DNA of 64,000 nt, taken from positions 526,788-590,787 of the forward strand of contig NZ_JACHXL010000001.1 in NCBI RefSeq assembly GCF_014192115.1, written 5' to 3'. A program made the position numbers and the translations under genes. Position 1 is the first letter of the stretch, and the number at the start of each line of letters is the position of its first letter. Under the pieces are notes generated by a model. The model saw nothing but the letters and a program-made list of their open reading frames with translations, searched no databases and was not told where the DNA came from. Source of the DNA: Psychrobacter luti. Its GTDB lineage: Bacteria; Pseudomonadota; Gammaproteobacteria; Pseudomonadales; Moraxellaceae. Positions 1 through 9,724 of this stretch are shown piece after piece.

Positions 1-1597
1 GGACCGTTGCACCTGGGGTGCCGTTGCTGATCGTGACGCTTGTGCCGTCTGCGGCAATCTCAACCGCTAAGTCCGTCAGGCTACCAGGCGCAGTATCGAC
101 TGCGGTTTCACCATCATTTGTGGTCGCGGTGATCTCGCCACCATTGGTCTGAGCTGGTGACAGGGTGACGTCAACGCTACCATCAGCGCCCACAGTACCG
201 GTACCAATTTCAGTGCCGTCTGCGGCAGTGATGCTGACCGTTGCACCTGGGGTGCCGTTGCTGATCGTGACGCTTGTGCCGTCTGCGGCAATCTCAACCG
301 CTAAGTCCGTCAGGCTACCAGGCGCAGTATCTGTACCTGGCTGTGAGGTGTTGCCTGCCGTATCCGTTAAGGTGGCGCTGACTTTCTCACCATTGGTTAA
401 TGCCGGAGTGAGCACGGTCGTAAACGTACCGTCTGCTCCAATCACCCCTGCAATACGACCAGTTGGTGTCGTAATAGCAACCGCAGCTCCCACTTCACCC
501 GTCACGGTCACTGAGCTGCCATCATCATTGATCGTAACTACTGGCGTATCAGGCGCGGTGTTATCAGGCGCTAAAGCGGTACCTGAATCTGATTCGTTCC
601 CCGCTGTATCCGTCAAGGTAACGTCTAGGTTTTCACCATCAAGCTGCGGTGTGGTCAAATCAATTTCAAACGTACCGTCCTCTGCAACCACGCCTTCGCC
701 GATAACGTTACCAGTAGGATCTTTGATCTCAACCGCTGCACCAGGTTCGCCTGAACCAGTCAAGGTACTGCCATCTTCGCTGACGACTAAATCAGTTGGC
801 GCATTAGGTGCTGTGCTGTCAGTTGCATTTATAGTAGTGGGTTTGCTGATGTTACCTGCTTTGTCTGTTGCCGTTACAACAATAGTTTCACCATTTGTTA
901 AAGGCTTATCACTAATATCCACCGTGTAGTTGCCATTGCTATCTGCGACTACCGTATAATCAGCTTTTCCATCTCCATTAGTATCTATATTGACCGTAGC
1001 AGCAGGTTCAGTTTTACCAGTGATAACAGTACCATTTTCGTTAATGGCAACTGATGGTGCATCAGGCGCTGTACTATCAATTGGAGGTCTACTATCATTA
1101 CTGCTACTGCCACCTAAAGCTGCACCTAGGATTCCAACCCCAGCAAGACCTACTAACCAAGGAAGTGCATTAAAGCTCTCTCCTTCTGTCGCGCCGATCC
1201 ACCAAGGCATAACCTGTGACTTACCACCAAGTGCTTGTCCTTCTATATCTCCTATCTGTAGTTCAGTAACATAATCTACTATCTCACCGGTATCAGGAAT
1301 GTAATAGTAATAACCACCGTCCTCAGCTAAACCTATAAGCGCACTATCTACCTTATTATAGAATCCCTCAATAATGAGATCGGGATTTTCACTATCATCT
1401 TCGAAAGAAATATGTAAATCTTTGTTGATACGTTTAGTGATAATATGCTTTGGCGCACGACCAGTCACTTCATCAAGGAGCTCGTAATTCACCTTACTAC
1501 TAGCTTTAATAACTGTGGGCTGGCCGTCTTGTGTAACGACCTTATGTTCAGCTATAGTCTTTACTTGATCATTTACTTTAATAGTGATCGTGTTCAT
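1..1597 (-). CDS. Giant Ig-repeat adhesin, BapA/Bap-prefix type (N-terminal part, 3' end outside window)
   Basis: The frame is open from an ATG at 1597 to the window edge, giving about 532 residues with no stop. The start follows an AAGGA box. The first ~130 residues (MNTITIKVNDQ...) resemble the prefix domain of BapA/LapF-type biofilm proteins. They are followed by a Gly/Ala-rich hydrophobic stretch (LPWLVGLAGVGILGAALGG, residues ~150-170) and a linker. From about residue 185 bacterial Ig-like modules repeat with STAPDAP/DNTAPDTP borders, 'TDTAGN' turns and 'GTFTTVLTPALTNGE'-like strands. Family members are very large surface adhesins exported by type I secretion. The secretion signal and any transporter genes would lie to the left and cannot be seen. 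The OmpA lipoprotein gene ends only 61 bp upstream, so co-transcription is likely. The substrate or surface bound is unknown. Confidence 0.85.
   Translation of the reverse strand, partial: MNTITIKVNDQVKTIAEHKVVTQDGQPTVIKASSKVNYELLDEVTGRAPKHIITKRINKDLHISFEDDSENPDLIIEGFYNKVDSALIGLAEDGGYYYYIPDTGEIVDYVTELQIGDIEGQALGGKSQVMPWWIGATEGESFNALPWLVGLAGVGILGAALGGSSSNDSRPPIDSTAPDAPSVAINENGTVITGKTEPAATVNIDTNGDGKADYTVVADSNGNYTVDISDKPLTNGETIVVTATDKAGNISKPTTINATDSTAPNAPTDLVVSEDGSTLTGSGEPGAAVEIKDPTGNVIGEGVVAEDGTFEIDLTTPQLDGENLDVTLTDTAGNESDSGTALAPDNTAPDTPVVTINDDGSSVTVTGEVGAAVAITTPTGRIAGVIGADGTFTTVLTPALTNGEKVSATLTDTAGNTSQPGTDTAPGSLTDLAVEIAADGTSVTISNGTPGATVSITAADGTEIGTGTVGADGSVDVTLSPAQTNGGEITATTNDGETAVDTAPGSLTDLAVEIAADGTSVTISNGTPGATV
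2..331. repeat. 234-bp tandem repeat inside the adhesin gene (one full unit plus 96 bp)
   Basis: Bases 2-97 recur exactly at 236-331, an offset of 234 bp (78 codons). The unit encodes one Ig-like module (AVEIAADGTSVTISNGTPGA...). Identity over all 96 overlapping bases points to recent duplication or ongoing homogenisation. The array probably continues beyond the left edge. Confidence 0.9.
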
Positions 1598-1658
1598 AAA
1601 CGCATCCTTGATAAACTTTTTAAATGAGATAGTTATAAATATATATTGGCTTATAAAC

Positions 1659-2636
1659 TTAGTTATTGACCTGCCTTATTACAACAACCACTCGGCGGTT
1701 GTTTTGACGTCCTTGTACCGTATCGTTAGTATCAATTGGCATGGTTTCTCCATAACCTATAACACTCAAACGCATTGCTTCTAAACCGTAGCGGTCTACT
1801 AAAATATCTTTAACATTCTTTGCACGAGATTGAGAGAGTTTTAGATTATAGTTTTTTGGGCCTTTACTATCGGTATGCCCCTCTAAAACTAAATTAGTTT
1901 TGGGATAAGATTGAAGAAAATTAGCTATAGCATCTAGCTCAGAATAATTGATTTCTTTGACATCTTTACTATCGAAGTCAAAAAACACGTTAAACTGGAC
2001 AGGGTTTTCAATATTTATATTTTCATCTTGAAGGTTTTGATTTTGAGGAGAGGCTTTAATAGGCTCTTGTAATACAACTTGACCAGACATTTTGCAGGCT
2101 GATAAAGCGCGGCTAATTTGATGAGTCTGGCGAACGCTGCCATCTAATAGCGAAACATCCTTATTTGAGATTTTTTCAATAATTGGATTACTATTCTGAG
2201 AGAGCGCTATTTGAAGATAAGTTGTTGTTTGAGGGTGAAAGTTATAGTATTTAGTTTCAGATAGTACTTTACCGGTTTGATTGTCTAAAAATTTTACTTG
2301 GATAGCTTCCTCGCCATCGCAGATAATGACATCTGAATAATGGTCTTCTTGCAAACTCACTTGAAAGTCTTCATCAGAACCAATACCTATATTGACGACA
2401 CTCCTTGGCTCATCAATGTCAGTAGTCCGAAAAAATACGACACGACTCTCATTTTTTTGTAGTGCCTTGTCATCAGGTCTATTAAATACGTCCCCAGTCT
2501 TATCCCAAATTACTTGGTTAACCTTACGAATCCCATCATCTAGAGATACTGAGTGATCACTTTTTATGGTTTGACATCCTATTAATGATGTTGTAATAAA
2601 AATTGTAGAGGAAATTAAAAAAAATTTATTTAACAT
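1659..2636 (-). CDS. OmpA-family peptidoglycan-binding lipoprotein
   Basis: A 325-residue protein with a lipoprotein signal: a hydrophobic N-terminus ending in a lipobox, SLIGC, with the acylated Cys at residue 21. Residues ~215-325 form an OmpA C-terminal domain (NVFFDFDSKDV, then NLVLEGHTDSKG, LSQSRAKNV, and GQNNRRVVV), the fold that binds meso-diaminopimelate in peptidoglycan. The middle part (~25-210) is not recognised and may be a specific periplasmic or outer-membrane domain. The gene sits 61 bp upstream of the giant adhesin in the same orientation, so a role in anchoring or export of that adhesin is a reasonable inference but is not shown by sequence. The AT-rich upstream gap has no clear promoter that I can name. 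Confidence 0.85.
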   Translation of the reverse strand: MLNKFFLISSTIFITTSLIGCQTIKSDHSVSLDDGIRKVNQVIWDKTGDVFNRPDDKALQKNESRVVFFRTTDIDEPRSVVNIGIGSDEDFQVSLQEDHYSDVIICDGEEAIQVKFLDNQTGKVLSETKYYNFHPQTTTYLQIALSQNSNPIIEKISNKDVSLLDGSVRQTHQISRALSACKMSGQVVLQEPIKASPQNQNLQDENINIENPVQFNVFFDFDSKDVKEINYSELDAIANFLQSYPKTNLVLEGHTDSKGPKNYNLKLSQSRAKNVKDILVDRYGLEAMRLSVIGYGETMPIDTNDTVQGRQNNRRVVVVIRQVNN

Positions 2637-3345
2637 ACTTTCACTATCCTGCTGAAATAAATGGACTTATCGTCAAGTATATAAAGTTAATACAAGTATC
2701 TAATTTACATAAGCTTTTAATATAAAAAACACCGGTACAATATCCATATATTATATATAGTTAATATAACAAAACAAGACTATAGTTTACCTTCTATACC
2801 CATAAAAGAACCGTCTGTCTGCTTAACACCATAGAACCTGCTATTAGAGTGCTAACACTGGTGAACAACTTTTTAATTAAGTTCCGTCCTATCTTTAAGT
2901 AAGAAACGACTGATAAAGCACAAAAGTACACTAGTATTTTAATAACAGATAGATAAAGGCTAGAGAATAACCTCTCCTATCATATGTGCTAAAGGGACTA
3001 GAAAAATCGGATTCATAAAGCCCTTAAATTTGAATAACTATTTTGCAAAAGGTGTAATAAACTGCAGAGCAATTGTTGTATTGTATGTAATATACGCTTA
3101 CAAAAATATTCAATATCTTAGGATAATTCATAGAAAAACATTAGAGTGTTGACTAAAACAGTGACTGAAAACTTACTAGAATCTAAAATACAAAAAGCCA
3201 CTTAAGAATAAGTGGCTTTTGAGCCTAAATTTATTTTAATAGTTCAAGCTATTTTTTCTATACAAATTCAGTCTATTGTTACGTGAATTGCTATCCCAAA
3301 TATATCTAGGATAGCTGCAGTTTTTCTAAAATTATAATGCAATTC
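2637..3345. other. Intergenic region, AT-rich, no gene seen
   Basis: About 700 bp between the OmpA lipoprotein gene and hrpA, both on the minus strand. It holds the hrpA-side terminator near 3193-3220 and must hold the promoter of the OmpA/adhesin pair. The stretch around 2740-2770 is nearly pure AT with an ATATATTATATATA palindrome. I see no credible ORF with a ribosome site. Confidence 0.6.
3193..3220 (-). terminator. Intrinsic terminator downstream of hrpA (works in either direction)
   Basis: Perfect 12-bp stem (AAAAGCCACTTA / TAAGTGGCTTTT) with an AGAA loop. Its U-tract is present on both strands. It lies 126 bp after the hrpA stop. Confidence 0.8.
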
Positions 3346-6300
3346 TTAACTCATATTATCCCACATTTTGCCTAGGCGCTTCGGAGATACTGCCATACGG
3401 GTTTTCATTGGTTGCGCGAAAAGCTGAATGCGATACTCCTCAACCATCCAGCGGTAGTCACTGATGGCTTTATCATTGGCACGATTTGCCAGCCGCTCCA
3501 TATGCTCATCAAGGGCATATACACCGTCGAGGTCGGATTCAATATTATGCTCAAGGCGTTCGATACGAATCTCTAATGCCTCCAAATATCGCGGATACTG
3601 CTGCCAATGGCTATAATCCATGCGATAAACAAAGTCAGCCAATTGCAAATCCCCTAGCTGGTCTTCGATATCTTCGATAGACTCGCCAAATATCTCACGA
3701 TCAAGCATCAATAAACTTTGGCGAATACGTTGCCAGCGCGTATAGACATTTTTGAGCGTTTTTATCACGTTTTGACCGGTCAATAGGAAGTTTCCCGCCA
3801 CCACTTCCAAGGTTTTTTCATACTCCTCTGGCGTAAATGGTAATTCTTCAGCAAGTGCCACAGCACTATCATCGGCGCTTTCAGGTAAATCAGCACCATG
3901 ATCAAATAATACATAGTGCTCTTCAAGCGCTGCATCCAATGCCGCATCAATAACGATGGTTTTTAGCTTCTCCATATCCCCAAGTGGCGCAAACGCCAAT
4001 TTAAATATCTTATCGATTTGGCTAGTGAGCTGTTTTTTCTTAGCACCCAACTTACCTTTAATCAAAGTTAAAACCCCGATACGGTGCGCCTGCAACGCTG
4101 CATTGACATCGGTATATTGATGAATCGATACCGCTTCAGCTGACGCATCTGCGACCAAGGCAGCAAACTGCTTCATCACCACACCTGCGCTATGATGGTT
4201 TTTGCTAAAGGCGAAATGCTCAGGGAATTCGATGTGCGTGCCTTGCTGCTCGTTCACCGCTTGTCTAGTTTCAGAAGCGTGGCGAATTTGCAGCGTTTGC
4301 AGGTCACGACCTTTTTCGATAATGCGATTTTTATCATCAACGACGCAGATTTGCGGCTGCAAATAGCGATCAATGCTAGATGGATTAAAATTCTCTGGCG
4401 TCACTGACATAATGCCGCGACGATTTAATGCTTGGCAAAGCTGCTTAAGCAAGCCTTGCCCACCAGCGGGCTGCAATTCATCAAACAAGCTATCAGCAGT
4501 ATCAGGAATCGGTACGATTTGACGGCGGATATCTTTGGGCAATGATTTCAGCAGCTGTAATACCAGCTCATAGCGCCAGCCGGGTACGCCCCACAATAAC
4601 TCAATCGCATCAAGCTGCGGTAGCGCCACCAGTGGCACACGAATGGTCACACCATCGTCATCGCTTGACGGATCAAAGACATAACGTAGCGGTAATTTTA
4701 AATCACCCAACTTCCACACTTCTGGGAAATCGCCTGTCGTTGGTGCTTGGCTATTGAGGACGTCATCATCGGTAAAGAATAAATGCTTAGCATCATTTTT
4801 CTCTACCTCGGCACGCCAATCCTCAAACGCTTTGCGACTGGCAATATGCTCGGGTATTTTTTTATCATAAAACTGATACAGCGCTTCTTCATCGACCAAT
4901 AAATCACGACGACGTAATTTATCTTCGATGCGTTCAATATCAGCGATTTTATCCATATTATGCTGTAAAAATGGCGCTTGCCGACCTAAATTACCAGTCA
5001 CTAAACCATCGCGGATAAAGATTTCTCGCGACTCAGCCAAGTTCACTTGCTCATAATTAGTCAGCTGTTTACTAATAATAATGAGACCAAATAGGCTAAT
5101 CTGCGCGTAAGCTTTGACGCGTCCCGTTTTCTTAGACCAATGCGGCTCAAAGTAATGATATTTTAATAAGTCACCTGCCGCTGAGATAATCCATTCCGGC
5201 TCAATTTTGGCAACGGTACGCATAAAGACTTGCGAGGTTTCGACCACTTCGAAAGCCATAACCCAAGGCGGTACTTGTTTAAATACCGTACTGGCTGGGA
5301 ATATTTTGGCTTTCTGCTGGCGAGCAGCTAAGTACTCACCACGATTTTCGGTTTTATGAGCAATCGTAGATAACAAACCTGTCAATAGCGCGCGATGCAA
5401 ATTGGCATATTTAACGGCTTTGAGTTCTTCATCTTCAATCGCGGTAGGGTCGCTAGTGGTATTCTCTAATGAAGTATTCTTATCATTACCTTTATCAGTC
5501 GTTTGTACATCTTTAACATCGGTCAGCTTCAGCTCAGTAACCATTTGTACTAGCTGGCGATGGGTTTGGCTCCATTCGCGGACACGCGGGAAGCTCAGAT
5601 AGTTTTTCTTGGTAAAATTCTTACGCTGATTACCAGACAGTTTGTTGCCATCTTCGTCCTTTTCAAACAATGCTTTCCACAGACTCAAATAAAACAAAAA
5701 GTCAGAGTCATCTTGGCGAAATTCTGCATGCTTTTGGTCCGCTTGTTGGCGCTTATTTACTGGACGCTCGCGTGGATCTTGGACGGCAAGCGCTGCAACG
5801 ACAATGAGCATTTCACGGATACAATCAAAGTCAGAGCCAGCAACCAACATACGTGCCAGCCTTGGGTCGATTGGCATACGTGCCATCTTTTGACCAGTCG
5901 GTGTCAGAACCAGATGATCAAGACCTTTTTTGGGCTTATTGGTTTGCTTAGCAGAAGAGGCTTCATTTTTAGAGGTGATCGCGCCTAACTCATCAAGCAA
6001 TTTATGCCCATCAGTAACCAGTCGACTATCAGGTGGCTCGATAAAGGCAAAGTCATCGACACTGCCTAAGCGTAGATTGGCCATCTGTAAAATAACGGAT
6101 GCAAGATTGGTACGTAAAATCTCAGGTTCGGTAAATTCAGGACGACCAGTAAAGTCTTCTTCGCTATAAAGACGAATACAAACACCCGGCGCAACACGAC
6201 CGCAGCGACCTTTACGCTGATTGGCTGCTGCTTGTGAGATGGCTTCAATCGGTAAACGCTGCACGCGTGAGCGATAAGAATAACGTGAAATCCGCGCAAA

Positions 6301-7656
6301 TCCTAAGTCAATGACATAGCGAATACCAGGTACGGTCAACGCCGTCTCGGCAACGTTGGTCGCAATAACGATACGCCGACCGCGACCTGAAGGTTGAAAG
6401 ATACGCTGCTGCTCTTCGTAAGTTTGCCGCGCAAATAGCGGCAATACTTCGGTGTGCTTGGGACCATGACGCTCAAGTACCTCTTGCAGCTCACGAATTT
6501 CTGCTTCGGTCGCGGCAAATATTAAAATATCCGCTTGGTCAGCATGACCTTTATTCTGCGCATCGCTAAAGCATTCTTCGACTGCCGCAACCACAGCACG
6601 TGGCAGATTCTCTTCAAAATCATCATAGCTGTCATCATCCGAGCTATTCACTGGCTCGTCAGTAAGCGGACGGTAACGAACTTCAACGGGAAAACTTCGA
6701 CCCTCAACATTAAAAATTGGCGCAGGAACTTGCCGTTTAATCTTATTATCATAACGGCTAAAGTATTCACTAAAACGCTTGGTATCAAGCGTTGCAGAAG
6801 TAATTATGACTTTTAAATCAGGGCGCTTAGGCAGGAGTTTTTTCAGATAACCCATAATAAAGTCAATGTTTAAGCTACGCTCATGGGCTTCATCAATAAT
6901 GATGGTATCGTATTTACTTAAAAAACGATCATGACCCAATTCAGCCAGCAAGATACCATCGGTCATGAGCTTGACAACAGATTGCGCCGTACCTTGTTCA
7001 TTAAAGCGAATCTTAAAGCTGACCGTATTACCAAGCTGCTCGCCCAATTCTTCAGCGATACGGTTTGCTACACTGCGAGCAGCCAGTCGCCTTGGTTGTG
7101 TATGCCCTATTTGCCCAGTAATACCACGTCCTGCCAGCATCGCAAGTTTCGGCAATTGCGTTGTCTTACCAGAGCCTGTCTCGCCTGCCACGATAATGAC
7201 TTGGTTATCGATAATAGCTTGAATTAAATCATCAGCACGTTGACTCACGGGCAAATCAAGATTGAGCTTTTCAGCCAGTTTGTCTGGAATGCTATCCATA
7301 CGTGCCTGCACTGCTTGCTGTGAGCGAGTTTTTATTTTGTCATACTGCGCACGTTTTTTAGCTAGCCCTTCTTCTGCTTTACTATCATCTTTATTGTTTT
7401 TCTTATTGTTAGCCACAGCAGCACGCGCCAGCTCTCGCTCTAAGCGGTTAAGAAAATAGCTATCTTTTGCCAGCACTGGTAAATCAGCGGCAACCTTAGC
7501 GTACGAAGATGCGTTATCACTGTTTACCATGATATTTGAGTTTTCGTTATTTGGGTTAACAGCTTTACTTGATTCATTGCTTGGCTTATTGGAGCTTAGT
7601 TCATTGGCGGCATTTTCAGTAGGCATTTCTGAGTCATTCTTAGAAGTATTGGGCAT
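3346..7656 (-). CDS. hrpA: ATP-dependent RNA helicase HrpA (DEAH box)
   Basis: 1436 residues, slightly longer than the ~1300 usual for bacterial HrpA. The Walker A motif GETGSGKTT is at residues 158-166 and the DEAH box at 255-258. SAT (motif III) follows, then the helicase C-terminal motif QRKGRCGRVAPG, the HA2/OB-fold region, and the long C-terminal DUF3418-type domain typical of HrpA. The first ~110 residues are Asn/Ser/Lys-rich low complexity and account for the extra length. There is no strong ribosome site before the ATG at 7656, so a start at an internal Met (residue 11 or 43) is possible. In the family HrpA unwinds mRNA structures and helps process fimbrial mRNA or rescue stalled ribosomes. 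It appears to be monocistronic. Confidence 0.97.
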   Translation of the reverse strand: MPNTSKNDSEMPTENAANELSSNKPSNESSKAVNPNNENSNIMVNSDNASSYAKVAADLPVLAKDSYFLNRLERELARAAVANNKKNNKDDSKAEEGLAKKRAQYDKIKTRSQQAVQARMDSIPDKLAEKLNLDLPVSQRADDLIQAIIDNQVIIVAGETGSGKTTQLPKLAMLAGRGITGQIGHTQPRRLAARSVANRIAEELGEQLGNTVSFKIRFNEQGTAQSVVKLMTDGILLAELGHDRFLSKYDTIIIDEAHERSLNIDFIMGYLKKLLPKRPDLKVIITSATLDTKRFSEYFSRYDNKIKRQVPAPIFNVEGRSFPVEVRYRPLTDEPVNSSDDDSYDDFEENLPRAVVAAVEECFSDAQNKGHADQADILIFAATEAEIRELQEVLERHGPKHTEVLPLFARQTYEEQQRIFQPSGRGRRIVIATNVAETALTVPGIRYVIDLGFARISRYSYRSRVQRLPIEAISQAAANQRKGRCGRVAPGVCIRLYSEEDFTGRPEFTEPEILRTNLASVILQMANLRLGSVDDFAFIEPPDSRLVTDGHKLLDELGAITSKNEASSAKQTNKPKKGLDHLVLTPTGQKMARMPIDPRLARMLVAGSDFDCIREMLIVVAALAVQDPRERPVNKRQQADQKHAEFRQDDSDFLFYLSLWKALFEKDEDGNKLSGNQRKNFTKKNYLSFPRVREWSQTHRQLVQMVTELKLTDVKDVQTTDKGNDKNTSLENTTSDPTAIEDEELKAVKYANLHRALLTGLLSTIAHKTENRGEYLAARQQKAKIFPASTVFKQVPPWVMAFEVVETSQVFMRTVAKIEPEWIISAAGDLLKYHYFEPHWSKKTGRVKAYAQISLFGLIIISKQLTNYEQVNLAESREIFIRDGLVTGNLGRQAPFLQHNMDKIADIERIEDKLRRRDLLVDEEALYQFYDKKIPEHIASRKAFEDWRAEVEKNDAKHLFFTDDDVLNSQAPTTGDFPEVWKLGDLKLPLRYVFDPSSDDDGVTIRVPLVALPQLDAIELLWGVPGWRYELVLQLLKSLPKDIRRQIVPIPDTADSLFDELQPAGGQGLLKQLCQALNRRGIMSVTPENFNPSSIDRYLQPQICVVDDKNRIIEKGRDLQTLQIRHASETRQAVNEQQGTHIEFPEHFAFSKNHHSAGVVMKQFAALVADASAEAVSIHQYTDVNAALQAHRIGVLTLIKGKLGAKKKQLTSQIDKIFKLAFAPLGDMEKLKTIVIDAALDAALEEHYVLFDHGADLPESADDSAVALAEELPFTPEEYEKTLEVVAGNFLLTGQNVIKTLKNVYTRWQRIRQSLLMLDREIFGESIEDIEDQLGDLQLADFVYRMDYSHWQQYPRYLEALEIRIERLEHNIESDLDGVYALDEHMERLANRANDKAISDYRWMVEEYRIQLFAQPMKTRMAVSPKRLGKMWDNMS

Positions 7657-7875
7657 ATTTACTTAGGCTATTTATTATTTAAAAGTGGTTAGATTATGGG
7701 GGTAATTTGGGTCTGATTCAAGATGGTTATGGTGCTTGGTTGACACATTGAAATCTTTTAGCAGTTTTGAAAGCCCTAGTTTTGATGGCATCCATAATGT
7801 AATAGTTTTTTTCATGCTCATGGTTAAGCCGTCAAGCATACCCTAAAACTAATAAGAACAACCTAAAGAGTAAAA

Positions 7876-8193
7876 TTAAGTGTTACTGGTATAAATGAGC
7901 TGTCGACTAGTCGCAGCTCCCGTAAAGAAGGTATGGAGCTTTTGCAGTAGCACCATAGGAAAAGGCAGGTGCAACGAAAGTATCAATCTCTCAAACGCAA
8001 CCACCTCATCTGCTAATGACTTAGCGACGTCAGGCTGAATCTGGGTGTTTTCATAAAGGTTATCAATTAACCACGTTAATTGTGGAAAATTGGCATTATT
8101 ATGAACCTGATAAAGCGTGGTCAATAGCTCATCAGGTATCTGGCAACACATTTTGCGAATGATTCCGTTTTTATAGTACATATCTAAAGCCAT
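7876..8193 (-). CDS. Small conserved-looking hypothetical protein
   Basis: A 105-residue soluble protein rich in Leu, His and Asn, with no signal peptide or membrane segment. I do not recognise a family. Its ATG at 8193 lies one base after the stop codon of the DUF1543 gene at 8195, so the two are almost certainly translationally coupled and belong to one transcript. The close coupling argues that it is a real gene and that its function is linked to the DUF1543 protein. Confidence 0.6.
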   Translation of the reverse strand: MALDMYYKNGIIRKMCCQIPDELLTTLYQVHNNANFPQLTWLIDNLYENTQIQPDVAKSLADEVVAFERLILSLHLPFPMVLLQKLHTFFTGAATSRQLIYTSNT

Positions 8194-8194
8194 G

Positions 8195-8785
8195 TTATTC
8201 TAAGCTCCTTAAATTCTTGATACTGAGATAACCAACGTACTCTTTATCATCAGCATTCACAAGCTCATGACTATCATTAGTAATCGGCTCAATTAACAGC
8301 TGAACACTTGAGATAAGGTCATTGACGTTATATATATCGTCAATATCTACTTCAAACTTATCGTCAATATGCGAGGCAGCATTAAAAGATGAGCCTTTAT
8401 CTTTGAAAGTAAACTGTTTATAAAACTCGCTCTGCTTTGCTTGTTTAATGGCGTCCGCTTGGCTATCAGCCACGACAAGTAGCTTATGGTGAAATTCTTC
8501 GAAACTGCCGCGCTGATAACCACCTAAATTGATAAAGAATAACTTTAAATCGTTGGGACTCTCTGCTTGGCTACTTGATTCGACCAATTTAATCGCATAA
8601 TTATCAACTTTACTAATCGCTCGATACGAGTCAATGTGCCATTTATTTTTGACTTCAGGCCAGTGCTGATTGATATCGTCTATCAACTCACTCACCTGCT
8701 TTGCCACGCCAAAAAACATATCGTGCTGCTCAATCAAACGACCTTTGGGGCGACCACCAAGTTGCACCATAAATAGTGTTGGCAT
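8195..8785 (-). CDS. DUF1543 domain-containing protein
   Basis: 196 residues. The start MPTLFMVQLGGRPKGRLIEQ followed by '...HDMFFGVA...INQHWPEVKNKWHIDSYRAI' is the typical opening of the DUF1543 family. A second half-repeat with the same theme (LKLFFINLGGYQRGSFEEFH) starts around residue 82, so the protein looks like an internal duplication of a ~75-residue module. AAGGAT precedes the ATG. The molecular function of the family is not known. It is coupled to the 105-residue gene downstream. Confidence 0.8.
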   Translation of the reverse strand: MPTLFMVQLGGRPKGRLIEQHDMFFGVAKQVSELIDDINQHWPEVKNKWHIDSYRAISKVDNYAIKLVESSSQAESPNDLKLFFINLGGYQRGSFEEFHHKLLVVADSQADAIKQAKQSEFYKQFTFKDKGSSFNAASHIDDKFEVDIDDIYNVNDLISSVQLLIEPITNDSHELVNADDKEYVGYLSIKNLRSLE

Positions 8786-8875
8786 TTTATGTAATCCTTA
8801 TTAGATATATAAAACTTATGGTTAGTCTAATAAATACTATCAGCTTACACTAAAAAATCTTCGACCATTTCACAG

Positions 8876-9664
8876 TTACAATACTCGCCCTGTTCTTAAT
8901 GCAAATGCCCAATCTTCACGACCATTTGTTAAAGCCAATTTAGCCGCTCCTTCATAATCGTAAGGCATTCTAATATGCTCAGTTTGCCACTGCTTACCTT
9001 TTTTATTTTCAACACATTTAATAAGGGCGTAACTGGCATGGGGCGAATAAGTCTGCATTTTATGCATAATAGGTAAATCATCTTTATAAGCGGGATAACC
9101 CACGCTACCTGTATTAATAATAATTTGTCCTGTCGATAGCATCACTGTACGCGGAATATGAGTATGCCCACATACGATTACTGGACTGTCGATACCATTG
9201 AGCAATGCTAAAACATCTGCGTTATTACGAAGCGTCGGCTGCCCTGTTTCTATGTTTTCTAATAGATATACCATGTCGTCGGTTGGTGACCCATGGCACA
9301 GATATATATCTTCATTCAAATGATAATCAAAAGGCAAGTTCTGCATCCATCTTATCGCCATTTCAGGCAAATCTTTCATAATGAAAGCCAGCGTAGAATT
9401 ACCCTTAATTTCTACTGTCGTGGCCTCATAGATCTGTCTATCTTGATTACCGCGAATAGTAATAATATCGTCTTGATATTTGGTTAACAGCTCATACGTG
9501 GCCTTAGGTGCAATCGGCCCATATAGAATATCGCCGAGATTAACAATTTGATCAATATCTCGATGCTTGATATCAGCAAGCACAGCTTCAAGTGCAAACA
9601 CATTACTGTAAATGTCTGAGATAGCCGCAATAGTATTGAATTGCTTATTGTTAGAGTGCACCAT
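8876..9664 (-). CDS. Metallophosphoesterase (calcineurin-like), altered metal-ligand motifs
   Basis: 262 residues from the ATG at 9664. A GTG at 9682 also opens the frame, but it lies inside the GAGGAAG ribosome site, so the ATG is preferred. The order of the calcineurin-like (YfcE/Metallophos_2) motifs is clear: SDIYSN (residues ~16-21), GDILYGP, RGNQDR, LCHGSP and CGHTHIPR. The usual first motif is DxH and the third GNH(D/E). Here they read D-I-Y and G-N-Q-D, so two canonical His positions are replaced. The remaining Asp, Asn and His ligands are present. Substrates in the family range from phosphodiesters to diadenosine polyphosphates. No operon partner is evident, because 90 bp separate it from the DUF1543 gene. 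Confidence 0.8.
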   Translation of the reverse strand: MVHSNNKQFNTIAAISDIYSNVFALEAVLADIKHRDIDQIVNLGDILYGPIAPKATYELLTKYQDDIITIRGNQDRQIYEATTVEIKGNSTLAFIMKDLPEMAIRWMQNLPFDYHLNEDIYLCHGSPTDDMVYLLENIETGQPTLRNNADVLALLNGIDSPVIVCGHTHIPRTVMLSTGQIIINTGSVGYPAYKDDLPIMHKMQTYSPHASYALIKCVENKKGKQWQTEHIRMPYDYEGAAKLALTNGREDWAFALRTGRVL

Positions 9665-9724
9665 CCTGTTTTTCTTCCTCACAAATCACTATGTTATACA
9701 CCGACTAAGAATAAAAGGGAACAA

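Noticed and set aside
165-929. Plus-strand 254-residue open frame at the left edge
   Set aside because: It is antisense to the Ig-repeat adhesin and reflects its repetitive composition. The minus-strand frame carries recognisable Ig-like modules and a good start.
7657-7875. Possible small RNA between the 105-residue gene and hrpA
   Set aside because: The gap has no clear promoter or terminator hairpin.
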